From Planctomycetales bacterium (lineage in GTDB: Bacteria > Planctomycetota > Phycisphaerae > SM23-33), in the NCBI GenBank assembly GCA_030642005.1, contig DAOWOP010000001.1:1-46498 (forward strand): a DNA stretch of 46,498 nt, written 5' to 3'. Made by a program: the position numbers and the translations under genes. How positions within the stretch are numbered: position 1 is the first letter of the stretch; each line of letters opens with the position of its first letter. Below the pieces are notes generated by a model. That model saw only the letters and a program-made list of their open reading frames with translations. It ran no database searches and was not told the DNA's origin. Of the stretch, positions 35,405 through 45,021 are shown piece after piece.

Positions 35405-35442
35405 CTTTCCCAAAATCCTGCTCACATTTTGTTGCAATAAAC

Positions 35443-38400
35443 TTAATCTAACGAAGTCCGGTTGTCCCTGTCCGATTGTTCGTCATTGTCTTTGGTAGGA
35501 ATCGGCACGAGCTTCACGCCTAGATACTCCACGGCAGCGGCGTAGATTGTCGGCAGTACCAGAAGTGTCAGGACCGTCGCTGCGGCCAGGCCGAAGATTA
35601 ACAGGTAGGCCATGCCTTCCCACATCGGTCCTCCGAAAAACGCCAGTGTAAGCAGTCCGCCGATCGTGGTGCTGGCGGTCAGGACAATCGGAAGCAGGCG
35701 GATTTTACCCGCTTCGGCAAGGCACTGGCGAAAAGTCTCGCGGTTCAAACCGTTGCAACTCTTCTCGCCGGGTTTTGCGAGACCTTCGCCGGCAAGGAGT
35801 TTCTGGCGGATTAAGGTGTCGGCGAACTCCACGTACAGAATTCCGGAGTTGACCACGATGCCGGCCAGAGATACCAATCCCAGCAAGGACATGAAACCGA
35901 GTGGATTTCCTGTAATCCATAGTCCGAAGAACGCGCCGATAGCACCCATCGGCACCGTCAGCAGGACCACGAACGGCTTGACGAAACTGTTGTACTGAAC
36001 GATAAGCAGCAATACGATAAGTACAGTGCCCCCCCCGAACACTGCTGCTATATCGTCCTGCGAGTCGTCGGTATCTTCCTGTTCGCCGCCGATTTCGTAG
36101 TAGTACCCCGGCGGCAGCGATGCTACGAGTTCGTTGATTTGAGGCATGGCATCAGCCAGGACATCGTTGGCCAGCAGGTCGCTCTCGACGCGCGCCCGAA
36201 CTTCAATCATCCGGTTTTTGTCGCGCCGTTCGATCTTCGTTGTTATTCGCCGGGACTTCGTCTCAGCGATACTATCAACGGGCAGTTTACCGGCAGCGCC
36301 CTGGACGAAAATTGTTCGGCTGTCGAGAATCCTGCCTCGCTCATCAGGTGGGAGCCGGAAATGCACCGGAACGGTATGGTCGCCCTCACGATATGTTGTA
36401 AGGAAGTGGCCTGAGTAGTAGGCGGTGAACGAGTCAGCCACCGAGACGTTGGTTACGCCAGCCAGGTTGGCCTTGTCGTTGTCGATGTCAACGTCGAACC
36501 GATATCCGATATCCCCCCAAACGTCGTGGACGTCCCATATACCGTCGATTGAGGCCAGTAGTTTCTTGAATTTCGCTGCCTGTCGGCGAAGTTCCGCATC
36601 GTCGGCAAAACCAGGATTGGTGGAACTGGTGCCGAATATCCGAATACCGATCGGGGCGTCCGTCGAGGGCCCGAGCACAAGTTTGCGGGGAATCACACGC
36701 GCCCCGGGCACAACCTTCTCCGCGGCAGCGCGAATGTCAGCGATATACTTATCCGTCAGCAACGGGTCGGTCGTCCGAACGATGATCTGAGCGAAGTTGG
36801 ACTGCTGCGGCTTCGGGTTCACCCCCAGAGCGAACCGAGGCCCGGAACCGCCGATGGAAGCATAGTAATTCCGGAGCCGTTCGACACTCTTCCCGTCGTG
36901 CTCAATCGGGGAGAGGTCCTGAAGAATCTGCTCTACCTGGCGCGAAGCCCGATTAGTCGTTTCGACAGATGTTCCCTCCGGCAACCAGATGTCAATGTAG
37001 AGTATGTCACGAATGTCGTCCGGGAAGAACTGCGACCCGACAGGCAACATTACCGCGCCGACGAGCAGACCTGCCACAATCAGCAGCACCAGCGGTTTGG
37101 CGGCAAGGCACCCTCGGACCAATGACGCGTATCTATCCAACATGGATGGACCAGAGGCCGTCTTTCTTCTCAGCAGGCGATTGAACAGATCGCCAATCCT
37201 GGCGAGAGGCGACTTGGATTCGGCCTGACCTTTCTTCGGAGGACGGAGAATCCAGTAGGCCATCAGTGATGTTATCGTCAGCGCCAGCACCAAACTTGTC
37301 AGTAGTGTGATTGATACGACAGCCGGAATGGAAAAAACATACTCCCCCCCCGCCCCTGTCAGGAAGAACGCCATTGGCAGAAAGGCGAACACGGTTGTCA
37401 GCGTCCCCATCAGGAGGGAACCCTGGACCTGTTCGACGCCCTTTGCAACGGATTCGAAGCGGCTGTAACCCTCGCGTTGAAGGCGACCTATGTTGTCGCT
37501 GACGACAACGGCATTATCGACCAGCATGCCCAGCGCGATAATCATACTGGCGATCGACATCTGCTCCAGGTCCACCCCGATCATCGCGAAGATGCCGATG
37601 GAGATTACCATTACAAACGGGATCGCAGCCGCCATAACGGTCGCCTGTCTCAAACCGGCCATAATCAGCGCAATGACGATTACGATCACTATCGCCTGGC
37701 CGACGTTGGTTGTGAACGAGGCAATCTTATCATTGACGAAGACCGCCTCGTCGAACACGACATCAACGGCGATATCAGGGGGGATGACTTTCCCGGTTTG
37801 CTGAAGGTCTTCGATAAGTTGGGTAACCTGTGGTCCGAGATCGGTAACCTTGTACCCGCTCTTTATTGTGAAGGAAACAACAACGCAGGGCATGTTGCCC
37901 TTGGTGTCTCCGAAGCGTGCACGGACGGGCGGCGGATCCTGGTAGCCGCGCCGAACGCGGATACCGAGGTCTTTGAGATAGATCGGGGCTCCTGATACGT
38001 CGCGGCTGATAACGATGGATTCAATTTGCGCGACGGCGTCGAACTCGCCGGTCGGCAGCACGCCGAAACGGGTGCGGTCCGTCTCGATACTTCCTCCGGT
38101 GGTGTAGATGTTGCGAGCCTGAAGCAGCGATTCGAGTTGCGACATCTTTATGTCAAGATTGGCCCAGTTTCCACGGCTGGTCTCCAGGTAGATAGCCTCC
38201 GGCTGGACGCCGCTGATTTCGACCTTGGCGACGGCTTCCAGCAGCGATATCTTCTCATAGATAACGTCGGCAATAATCTCCAGGTCGCGCATTGAGTATC
38301 GCGGTGTTTTGGCACCCGGCTTCTCGTGAATAGCCAGCAGCATGATCGACGTATCGCCGAAATCATCATTGACCACCGGAACCCCAGCGCCTGCTGGAAG

Positions 38401-38763
38401 GATGGGGCGGACCTTATCGACCTTGGCCCGGACTTTCTCCCACGTCTCCTGAATCTTATCGACGTCAAGCGTGTCCAGCAGTTCCACGTAGATGACGGAC
38501 TGTCCGGTCCACGTTGTGGAGCTGACGTAGTCCACTTCGTCGAGAGAACTGATGGCCTTTTCGAGCGGGAAGGTTACGAGTTGCTCGACGCGTTCGACCT
38601 CGACGCCAGGCCATTGTGTTTGGACTATCGCGGTACGGACTGTAAATTCCGGGTCGGCGCGACGCGGCATGGTTAGATATTTGACAACGCCGACAGTCAT
38701 CGCGACGATAATGGCCGCGAGTATGACAGAGCGATGCGTTAACGTAAAGCGGGGTAGCGACAT
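35443..38763 (-). CDS. RND-family efflux permease
   Basis: The 1106-aa protein is a full-length inner-membrane RND transporter of the AcrB/SwrC kind. It has one N-terminal helix, a large periplasmic porter domain, then blocks of helices, repeated twice. In the TM4 region the sequence is GMLVDNAVVVSDN; the usual proton-relay pair D-D of AcrB is here D-N, as in several related permeases. The second half carries VLLTVPMGAIGAFFGLW and the late GLVSLAGIVVNSGILYVEF. It takes substrates from the periplasm/inner leaflet with the adaptor encoded three bases upstream. No TolC-type outer-membrane channel gene is in the window. Substrate is unknown. Confidence 0.94.
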   Translation of the reverse strand: MSLPRFTLTHRSVILAAIIVAMTVGVVKYLTMPRRADPEFTVRTAIVQTQWPGVEVERVEQLVTFPLEKAISSLDEVDYVSSTTWTGQSVIYVELLDTLDVDKIQETWEKVRAKVDKVRPILPAGAGVPVVNDDFGDTSIMLLAIHEKPGAKTPRYSMRDLEIIADVIYEKISLLEAVAKVEISGVQPEAIYLETSRGNWANLDIKMSQLESLLQARNIYTTGGSIETDRTRFGVLPTGEFDAVAQIESIVISRDVSGAPIYLKDLGIRVRRGYQDPPPVRARFGDTKGNMPCVVVSFTIKSGYKVTDLGPQVTQLIEDLQQTGKVIPPDIAVDVVFDEAVFVNDKIASFTTNVGQAIVIVIVIALIMAGLRQATVMAAAIPFVMVISIGIFAMIGVDLEQMSIASMIIALGMLVDNAVVVSDNIGRLQREGYSRFESVAKGVEQVQGSLLMGTLTTVFAFLPMAFFLTGAGGEYVFSIPAVVSITLLTSLVLALTITSLMAYWILRPPKKGQAESKSPLARIGDLFNRLLRRKTASGPSMLDRYASLVRGCLAAKPLVLLIVAGLLVGAVMLPVGSQFFPDDIRDILYIDIWLPEGTSVETTNRASRQVEQILQDLSPIEHDGKSVERLRNYYASIGGSGPRFALGVNPKPQQSNFAQIIVRTTDPLLTDKYIADIRAAAEKVVPGARVIPRKLVLGPSTDAPIGIRIFGTSSTNPGFADDAELRRQAAKFKKLLASIDGIWDVHDVWGDIGYRFDVDIDNDKANLAGVTNVSVADSFTAYYSGHFLTTYREGDHTVPVHFRLPPDERGRILDSRTIFVQGAAGKLPVDSIAETKSRRITTKIERRDKNRMIEVRARVESDLLANDVLADAMPQINELVASLPPGYYYEIGGEQEDTDDSQDDIAAVFGGGTVLIVLLLIVQYNSFVKPFVVLLTVPMGAIGAFFGLWITGNPLGFMSLLGLVSLAGIVVNSGILYVEFADTLIRQKLLAGEGLAKPGEKSCNGLNRETFRQCLAEAGKIRLLPIVLTASTTIGGLLTLAFFGGPMWEGMAYLLIFGLAAATVLTLLVLPTIYAAAVEYLGVKLVPIPTKDNDEQSDRDNRTSLD

Positions 38764-38766
38764 GGT

Positions 38767-40377
38767 TTATTCCCCCTTCTTTGAGACGATGCTTACCAAT
38801 TCGCCGTCTTTCAGGTAGTTCACGCCTTCGACAATAACGGTCATACCGTCGGTCAATTGGTCGTTGTCGATACGCTGCAATTCGCCTACCGTTTCGTGGA
38901 GCGTAACGGTGAGCTTTTTCGCCTTCATCTTATCGCCGGCACCGTCGGTAACGAAAAGGTAGCCGCTGCGTTCGCCCGTCGGCATAATGGCTTCCATGGG
39001 GACATAGAATCCGCTGCGCCGCTCATCACGTTTGAATTGCACGCGGACGATGGCGTCCGGGTGAAGCACCCAATCCTCGAGAACCCAGGCGACACGGTTG
39101 CCGTCTTTGAGACCTTCGGGAGGTTCGGCGGCAATGGTCTGGCGGAACTTAAGTCCGCCGGCGTCCTTCAATTTTCGAAGGACATAGATACCCTGCAAGT
39201 TCACGCGGTGTTCACCTGGAACGACCCGAACCTTGCGAACCGTGACAACGGGATCGGACGGATCGACCCGATCCGTGACCGACAGGCCTTCAGTGGCCCA
39301 GACGAAATAGCCTTCAGCGTCCTTTCTCATGCACTGCTTTTCATCTACATAGAGGCTTTTGCTGTCGTTGGGGTCAACGCGCATAACCGACATAATGCCG
39401 GCGATTCGCGGTAGTTTCAGGACGGCCTGATCCTTCGGCGGATTAATCGCAGCGCGATAATTTCGCATTATGAGTGTAACCTTGAATGTGCGCGTATGCG
39501 GATCGGCTACTGTGGCTTTCTGGTACACCCTTCCCTGATGCGGCTCTTTCCGGTTCGGAATATACACATCTACCTGGTCGCCGACGGCTATTGTGCTGTT
39601 GGTGTGACCGGAGACGATTACGTTCACCTTTACGGGGTCCATCGTTACGATATGTCCGACCGACTTTCCGGCCTGGACGTACCCGCCGACGCGAACGCTG
39701 ACCGCCGATACCTGGCAGTTAAACGGCGCCATGAGCGTGGTGTACTGCAAGTCCAGTTCGGCCTGTTTCAGGGTCGCTTTCGCGCGTGTCAGGGACGTTT
39801 TGCCGGCCAGGATGGCGGCTTCTGCTTGATCGACCCTGGCCTTGGAAATGTCCCGCTTCGCCCGCGACAAGGCAACTTCGATAACCGTTGCGACATTCTT
39901 GGAACGCGCCTCGGTCATCTGCTTAAAGTCGAACTCCGCATAGTCCAGGCTGGCTTTAGCCCCCGCCAATTCGGCGGGGAGGATGCTGTCAAGGTTCACT
40001 TTGGCGTGCTTAACCTCCGCTTCGGCCACCTGCAGTGCGGCGATATAGGTCGCCTGGTCAATCGTAGCCATGACGTCGCCTTTATTGATCACCTTGCCGT
40101 CTTCGACCCATCGACCTTTCAGCAGAGTCCCTTCCTCAACGATATAGTCCACACGCCCGGGAACCTCGAATGCTATGTCCTGTTCGGACCATGCCTCTAC
40201 GACCCCGGTCAGTTGTAACTTATGCGATGGATTGACCGCCTGCAGTTTCACGACTTTGACAGGCCTGGGAGTAGGCGGCTTCGGAGGCGGCTTCTTGCTG
40301 CAACTCGGAAAGACAATCGTGCATGATGCAAAGATTAAGATGCCGATCAATCTCGAAAGAATACGTCCTCTGGCCAT
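38767..40377 (-). CDS. RND periplasmic adaptor lipoprotein (HlyD/MFP family)
   Basis: The 536-aa protein starts with a lipoprotein signal (lipobox IVFPSC) and a proline-rich linker (KKPPPKPPTPRP). The lipoyl-type half-motif GVVEAWSEQDIAFEVPGRV follows, then a long coiled-coil hairpin (about 110-215), then LMAPFNCQVSAVSVRVGGYV, the second lipoyl half, and a beta-barrel. At about 540 aa it is much longer than the usual 370-400; the extra length lies roughly at residues 290-440, where the membrane-proximal domain is interrupted by two additional segments. GGTGGGG lies about 5 bases before the ATG at 40377. The permease gene starts three bases after its stop. Confidence 0.9.
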   Translation of the reverse strand: MARGRILSRLIGILIFASCTIVFPSCSKKPPPKPPTPRPVKVVKLQAVNPSHKLQLTGVVEAWSEQDIAFEVPGRVDYIVEEGTLLKGRWVEDGKVINKGDVMATIDQATYIAALQVAEAEVKHAKVNLDSILPAELAGAKASLDYAEFDFKQMTEARSKNVATVIEVALSRAKRDISKARVDQAEAAILAGKTSLTRAKATLKQAELDLQYTTLMAPFNCQVSAVSVRVGGYVQAGKSVGHIVTMDPVKVNVIVSGHTNSTIAVGDQVDVYIPNRKEPHQGRVYQKATVADPHTRTFKVTLIMRNYRAAINPPKDQAVLKLPRIAGIMSVMRVDPNDSKSLYVDEKQCMRKDAEGYFVWATEGLSVTDRVDPSDPVVTVRKVRVVPGEHRVNLQGIYVLRKLKDAGGLKFRQTIAAEPPEGLKDGNRVAWVLEDWVLHPDAIVRVQFKRDERRSGFYVPMEAIMPTGERSGYLFVTDGAGDKMKAKKLTVTLHETVGELQRIDNDQLTDGMTVIVEGVNYLKDGELVSIVSKKGE

Positions 40378-40823
40378 AAAGCCCCACCTGCCTTTCATTC
40401 ATAAGTAGTAAATTTTGCTATCCCCGGCAGTCAGATTGTCCCCATGCGCGGGACAGATTCCGGGTTTGAATAAGGTGGAACCGTCTGCGTGGGTAACGTT
40501 CCCGTTGCTGTTGTGGAGGTGAAGCGTAGCCGGGGCAACAGCAGCATTCGCGGCTACGGACCACCCGCCGCATCTTTCTGTATCCTCGTTATTGTCCCCT
40601 TTCCCAAGTTGACTTACCTGTTAACTTACCCAAGACCTTCGCCGAAGGTCAATTACAAAGTGCGGATAAATCTTTTGCCGCAGGGTTCCGCTCACCGGGC
40701 ACTACCGGTCCAAACGTCGTCATATAACAACCCCTCTGTCATGATAGTCTCTAACCGATAAAAAATCGCGGCCTGATACGGGCATAATATAGTTGACCGG
40801 TAGTACCTGAAACTATAAAGAAG
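40378..40823. other. Intergenic stretch upstream of the RND operon
   Basis: No convincing gene. A 17-bp palindrome-like hairpin GACCTTCG-C-CGAAGGTC is at 40634-40650. The RND operon promoter must lie near 40400-40500 on the minus strand, but no clear -35/-10 pair stands out. Confidence 0.5.
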
Positions 40824-41064
40824 ATGCTTAACAATAAGGGATGATGACAAGTACCGCCTTAAGGTCTCGCGAGACAAGAACAGCGCCGATGCACGCGCGA
40901 AGTTACTCGATAATGGGAATACCGAACTGACGGTAACGGCCAGCGCCGGGGAGAAAGACAAGGATCACGAGAACCTTGCACTCGAAGTTGTGAAAATCGT
41001 TTGCGATGAGTTGGGAGTACAGTACAAAATTGTCGAGAAGAAGAAGTTGTTCTCGTCAAAGTGA
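40824..41064 (+). pseudogene. Frameshifted small gene of unknown function
   Basis: The ATG at 40824 begins MLNNK but meets TGA after six codons in the GGG of 40838-40840. In the +1 frame, from 40840, an uninterrupted protein-like sequence of 74 codons runs to the stop at 41062-41064: DDDKYRLKVSRDKNS through LGVQYKIVEKKKLFSSK. Removing one G in the GGG would give an intact protein of about 79 aa. It is charged, helical, and has no recognised family. Either the gene is a pseudogene or there is a sequencing indel at a G run. Confidence 0.5.
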
Positions 41065-41249
41065 ACGCTTGCAACACACGCTGGGCAATTCGGACCGGGT
41101 ATCTTTTCGCTCACAACAAGACTGATAGTGGTGATAATGCTTGTGCTTTTGATTGTTCCTTAGCCGCTACCGTCAATCTTTGCCTTGGAGCCAATACGGC
41201 AGCCGGGTCGATACTAGAGTAACAGGCATAACGAATCAGGAGAACAGTA

Positions 41250-42755
41250 ATGAGACATCTGTCAGTTCTAACAGTGTTTGGTTTGGTTTTGGCAGTGGCC
41301 GTCCCCACACAGACGCTTTGGGCCGAAACGAGCGAGAATCCGTCGGCAGACGGCACGTCCGCCAACTGGCTCGCTCTGGGTCTGGAAATTGCAGCCGCTG
41401 AGTCCCGGATGGCGCATGGCGGCGTTCGTCAGTACCAGGGCGGCACGGCGGATACCGACAAGGCCGCTGATACGCCGGAAGAGGGGAGTTTCGTGCCGTT
41501 CGTCGATTACAGCGGCGGTCTGTGGGCTCGGCCGGCCCTGACCGGTGACTGGGGCGGTCTGCGCACCGACCTCATTAACAAAGGCGTCAGGTTCAACATC
41601 GACCTGACCCAGATGTATCAGGGTGTCGTGGACGGTGGAACCAAGCGCCACTGGAAATACGGCGGACTGCTGGACATGGTGCTCGACATCGATACCGGCA
41701 AGGCGGGCCTCTGGCAAGGCGGCTTCCTGCACATGCGTGCTGTAACGCAGTATGGCGAGTCTATCAACATGGATACCGGGGCGATGCTCGCCGCGAACCT
41801 CAACGCGGCGATCCCGCTGCCGGACCAACATGAGATTAACCTCACGGCCGTCGTGTACACACAGTTTCTCGCCGAGTGGTTCGGCGTCTTTGTCGGTAAA
41901 ATCGACACACTCGACGGCGACGGCAATCACTTTGCCGGCGCGAGAGGCAAGGATCAGTTCACCAACATAAGCCTTGTGGTCAACCCCGCCATGCTCCGAA
42001 CGGTTCCTGCCTCGGCGCTGGGGGGCGGGTGTATCTTCCTCCTGCCGAATCTGTGGGGCAACGACAAGGACCCAGGCTCGCTGGCGTTCACAGTTCTGGA
42101 CGCCGGAGGCCAGCCCAACACGAGCGGTTTTGGCGACGCCTTCGATGACGGTACGGTGCTAACCTGGGAACTGCGCACGCCGACGGAGTTCTTCGGCCTG
42201 CCGGGAAGCCAAGTCTTCGGCGCAGTGTACAGCACGAGGGACTTCGTCTCCCTGGAACAGAACCCCCGACTTATCCTGGCCGGGCTGCTCGGGCTTATCC
42301 CCCTCCAGATTAACCAGGAGAACGACTCCTATGCCTTCTACTACAACTTTCACCAGTATTTGTGGGTAAAGCCGGACCAGAAGCGAGAAAGCACGGGCAC
42401 CCAGCCGCAGACGAAACTGTTGCAGGGCATCGGCGTTTTCGGACGATTCGGCTGTGCCGATCCTAAGACCAGCCCGATTAAGAACTTTTACAGCATCGGT
42501 CTGGCAGGCAGAGGCCTGGTCCCGGGGCGCGAGAACGACACGCTAGGCGCGGGCTTCTTCTATCTTACTCTCAGTAACGAACTCGGGCCCATCATCCAAA
42601 ATCGATTTGGAGACGCCGGCGGCGTTGAGGTCTTCTACAACATAGAGGTTACACCCTGGCTGCACATCACGCCGGACATTCAGGTAATCAACCCCAGTAA
42701 CGAAAATGTGGATACCGCCGTCGTTATGGGCGTCAGGGCGAAGATAGATTTCTGA
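41250..42755 (+). CDS. OprB-type carbohydrate porin
   Basis: The 501-aa protein has a cleavable signal peptide (residues 1-25, ending LWAE). The mature part begins with a Tyr/Gly region and the WARPALTGDWGGLRTDLINKG motif that opens OprB-like porins. It continues through many alternating beta-strands to a final aromatic residue (RAKIDF), as outer-membrane beta-barrels have. OprB porins let sugars cross the outer membrane. AGGAGA lies 7 bases before the ATG. The next gene, a lipoprotein, starts 212 bp later in the same direction; the arylsulfatase nearby suggests sulfated glycan use, but this is inference. Confidence 0.9.
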   Translation: MRHLSVLTVFGLVLAVAVPTQTLWAETSENPSADGTSANWLALGLEIAAAESRMAHGGVRQYQGGTADTDKAADTPEEGSFVPFVDYSGGLWARPALTGDWGGLRTDLINKGVRFNIDLTQMYQGVVDGGTKRHWKYGGLLDMVLDIDTGKAGLWQGGFLHMRAVTQYGESINMDTGAMLAANLNAAIPLPDQHEINLTAVVYTQFLAEWFGVFVGKIDTLDGDGNHFAGARGKDQFTNISLVVNPAMLRTVPASALGGGCIFLLPNLWGNDKDPGSLAFTVLDAGGQPNTSGFGDAFDDGTVLTWELRTPTEFFGLPGSQVFGAVYSTRDFVSLEQNPRLILAGLLGLIPLQINQENDSYAFYYNFHQYLWVKPDQKRESTGTQPQTKLLQGIGVFGRFGCADPKTSPIKNFYSIGLAGRGLVPGRENDTLGAGFFYLTLSNELGPIIQNRFGDAGGVEVFYNIEVTPWLHITPDIQVINPSNENVDTAVVMGVRAKIDF

Positions 42756-42967
42756 GAAGGTGATTTCGTCGGCGCCGAGCAGGATAATTTAAAAGGTCCT
42801 GTAACTAAAAAATGAGCATCGAGGCCGTTGACGGCGACCGCGCCGAAGACTCACCTATTGACGTATTCCTCATACCGATTGACTAATGGAACGGTTCACG
42901 AACGACCGATTCATATGTCTATGGGACAAAATGGATTGTTTCTGTACCGCGCCACGGAGGTCGCGTC

Positions 42968-44047
42968 ATGAGCAGGAACCGGGCAACCTGTCAGAAAACC
43001 GCGAGTTTGTGTCAAGTCGTCCTGGTAAGCGCCTTGTTCTGCGGGACCGGCTGCGCGAGTATGGGTCCGGGGACCATTGCGCCCGACCGGATCGATTACA
43101 ACAACGCGGTTGCCGAGTCGTGGAAGCAGCAGGTTTTGCTGAATATCGTACGACTCCGGTACGGCGACGCACCCGTGTTTATCGAAGTCGCCCAGATCAT
43201 CGGCGGGTACACCATGGAGCAGAGGGGCGCCGTTGGCTGGAACTTCGACCAGCAAAGCAACTATAACTGGCTCAACTCGTTATCCGTCAACGGCGAAGCG
43301 AAGTTCACAGATCGGCCGACGATCACCTACACTCCGCTCACGGGCTCCAAATTCATCCGGAACATGATGACGCCCATTCCCCCGGAAGTCATCCTGTTCA
43401 TGATCCAGTCCGGCTGGCCCGCTGATGCAATAATGCAGTACACGGTGCAGACTATCAACGGTCTTCGGAACCGGCGTGGCGGGCAGGACAAACGCATGGC
43501 GGGCGACCCGGACTTCTTCAAGTTGGTCTCGTTGTTCCGCGATGCACAGGCCAGCGGTGCGATAGGTATGCAGGTGGAGAAGCCCGAGAAAGGTCCGAGC
43601 GTTGTTAACATGATCTTACGCGACCAACAAGTCGATCCTGAGATGGTCGAGAAGATACGACAAATCCGAAAGATGCTCGCCCTTCAAGCCGGTGCACGGA
43701 AGTTCCGAGTTACGTACGGGGGCATCGCGCGAGACGATCTCAACATCTCTCTTCAGACGCGATCTCTGTTCCATATCCTGATCGTCCTTGCCTCCCACGT
43801 GGAGGTGCCTGCGAAGCATATTGAAGACGGGCAGGTCAATGAGTCGCTACCCCTCGCCCCGGGGTCCAGGCCGCTGATCCAAGTTCGCAGTGGTTCGTGT
43901 AAGCCCGGCAACACTTTCGCGGCAGTGCGGTACGGCGGGTACTGGTACTGGATAGACCGGCGCGACCAACTGTCCAAGAAGGCGCTCGCGTTCATGATTA
44001 TGCTGGTTGCGATCGCTGAGAGGGAGAAGAACAAGGTGTGCCGGTAA
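42968..44047 (+). CDS. Conserved lipoprotein of unknown function
   Basis: The 359-aa protein has a signal sequence with a lipobox ending FCGTGC. After it comes the block PGTIAPDRIDYNNAVAESWK, then LLNIVRLRYGDAPVFIEVAQII and DRPTITYTPLTGSKFIRNMMTP. I recognise this as a recurrent hypothetical lipoprotein family, often next to porins and sulfatases, but I know no function. It probably sits in the outer membrane with the mature part periplasmic. GGAGG lies 7 bases before the ATG. The previous 212 bp hold a 24-codon open frame (42812-42886) with no good ribosome site, which I do not call a gene. Confidence 0.7.
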   Translation: MSRNRATCQKTASLCQVVLVSALFCGTGCASMGPGTIAPDRIDYNNAVAESWKQQVLLNIVRLRYGDAPVFIEVAQIIGGYTMEQRGAVGWNFDQQSNYNWLNSLSVNGEAKFTDRPTITYTPLTGSKFIRNMMTPIPPEVILFMIQSGWPADAIMQYTVQTINGLRNRRGGQDKRMAGDPDFFKLVSLFRDAQASGAIGMQVEKPEKGPSVVNMILRDQQVDPEMVEKIRQIRKMLALQAGARKFRVTYGGIARDDLNISLQTRSLFHILIVLASHVEVPAKHIEDGQVNESLPLAPGSRPLIQVRSGSCKPGNTFAAVRYGGYWYWIDRRDQLSKKALAFMIMLVAIAEREKNKVCR

Positions 44048-44202
44048 TGACGATCTCGGCAGGGTAATACCGCTTGGGATCAATTAGTGCGCTCGCGCGT
44101 AACCGGCCATTCACCTTTGTGGTGTCCGGAATTCGCCCAATTTATCTGCCGGGCTTCCACCCCAAAGCGCATCAATTAATCCCTCACGGGATAAGACCGG
44201 CG

Positions 44203-44922
44203 TTATCGGCCTTTTGCCTCGTCCAGTACCTTGACGATCTCCTTACTTAAGTTCTCGGTGAGTTTCAGCACGTGCCTGCGGGTATATCCGTCGAAAATCG
44301 CCTTCCCGGCGACGCGCATCACCATGGAGGTAGGCAGGAGTGGTATGCCCGGCAGGCTATCGGCAGCCGTGACCGTCGCATTGCCCAGGGGCTTTTGGTT
44401 GTTCACGTCATAGGCCCAGATCTGGCAGTGGAGTTCGGCCGACCGGCCCGTTACCGTCTGGTCAACGGTACTGGGAAAGTCCAGTTTGGTAATCAGCACT
44501 TGCAGCCGCAATGGCTTGACGCCCCTGGGTTTATCGAGGGAAGATGCCATTTTTTCCCTTTTCTCGGCAATTTTTTTTCTGAAATCCTCAACAGTCATCG
44601 CTGACTTAAACTCTTCGCCGTTGAGCGTTCCGGGCGTGGTGGCATATTCCTCTACGTATTGCGCGAATTCATCGAAATTGAAGCCCGTTCCCAACTTCCA
44701 TTTATCGCCGGCCAGCAGTTCGATCTGCAACATGCCCTTCATAAGCGGCCCCAACTCCTTCTTTGAAACCTCTGGATCAATACGGACCTCTTCAACGATG
44801 ACGCTGTCGTATGCTTTCAGGCTTACAGCGTTGCCGTCCGGGTCCATCAATCCGCCACACCCCGCGGCAAAGGCCAACGACCCGCACATCAGTACGCCGA
44901 GCAGAATTTGTTTTCTCGTCAT
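44203..44922 (-). CDS. Lipoprotein, DUF4410-like
   Basis: The 239-aa protein has a lipoprotein signal (residues 1-22, lipobox FAAGC). The mature sequence starts LMDPDGNAVSLKAYDSVIVEEVRID, then has an IQIELLAG-like strand and a charged helical centre, and ends with a ARVAGKAIFDG-like strand and a helix KLTENLSKEIVKVLDEAKGR. This arrangement resembles the DUF4410 family of envelope lipoproteins; the match is approximate. AAGGAAAG precedes the ATG. It is convergent with the preceding lipoprotein gene (155 bp apart) and lies before the sulfatase on the same strand, separated by about 100 bp. Confidence 0.55.
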   Translation of the reverse strand: MTRKQILLGVLMCGSLAFAAGCGGLMDPDGNAVSLKAYDSVIVEEVRIDPEVSKKELGPLMKGMLQIELLAGDKWKLGTGFNFDEFAQYVEEYATTPGTLNGEEFKSAMTVEDFRKKIAEKREKMASSLDKPRGVKPLRLQVLITKLDFPSTVDQTVTGRSAELHCQIWAYDVNNQKPLGNATVTAADSLPGIPLLPTSMVMRVAGKAIFDGYTRRHVLKLTENLSKEIVKVLDEAKGR

Positions 44923-45021
44923 CTTTCTTTCCTTTCCTTCGTTAGTTATCGGGATTTCCCGGATGACCTTGCACGGCTACGCCGCAGCGCAGTTCGGTTT
45001 CAGAGTCTCTGATTAAATCGC

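Noticed and set aside
40634..40650. Terminator at the perfect GACCTTCG/CGAAGGTC hairpin
   Set aside because: The loop is one base and no T-run follows, so it cannot be supported as a terminator.
40793..40820. Promoter TTGACC...TATAAA before the frameshifted gene
   Set aside because: The spacing is 15 bp and the -10 lies only a few bases before the ATG, leaving no room for a transcription start and ribosome site.
42812..42886. 24-codon open frame (MSIEAVDGD to FLIPID) between the porin and lipoprotein genes
   Set aside because: Very short, no good ribosome site and no similarity I recognise; it could be real but cannot be supported.
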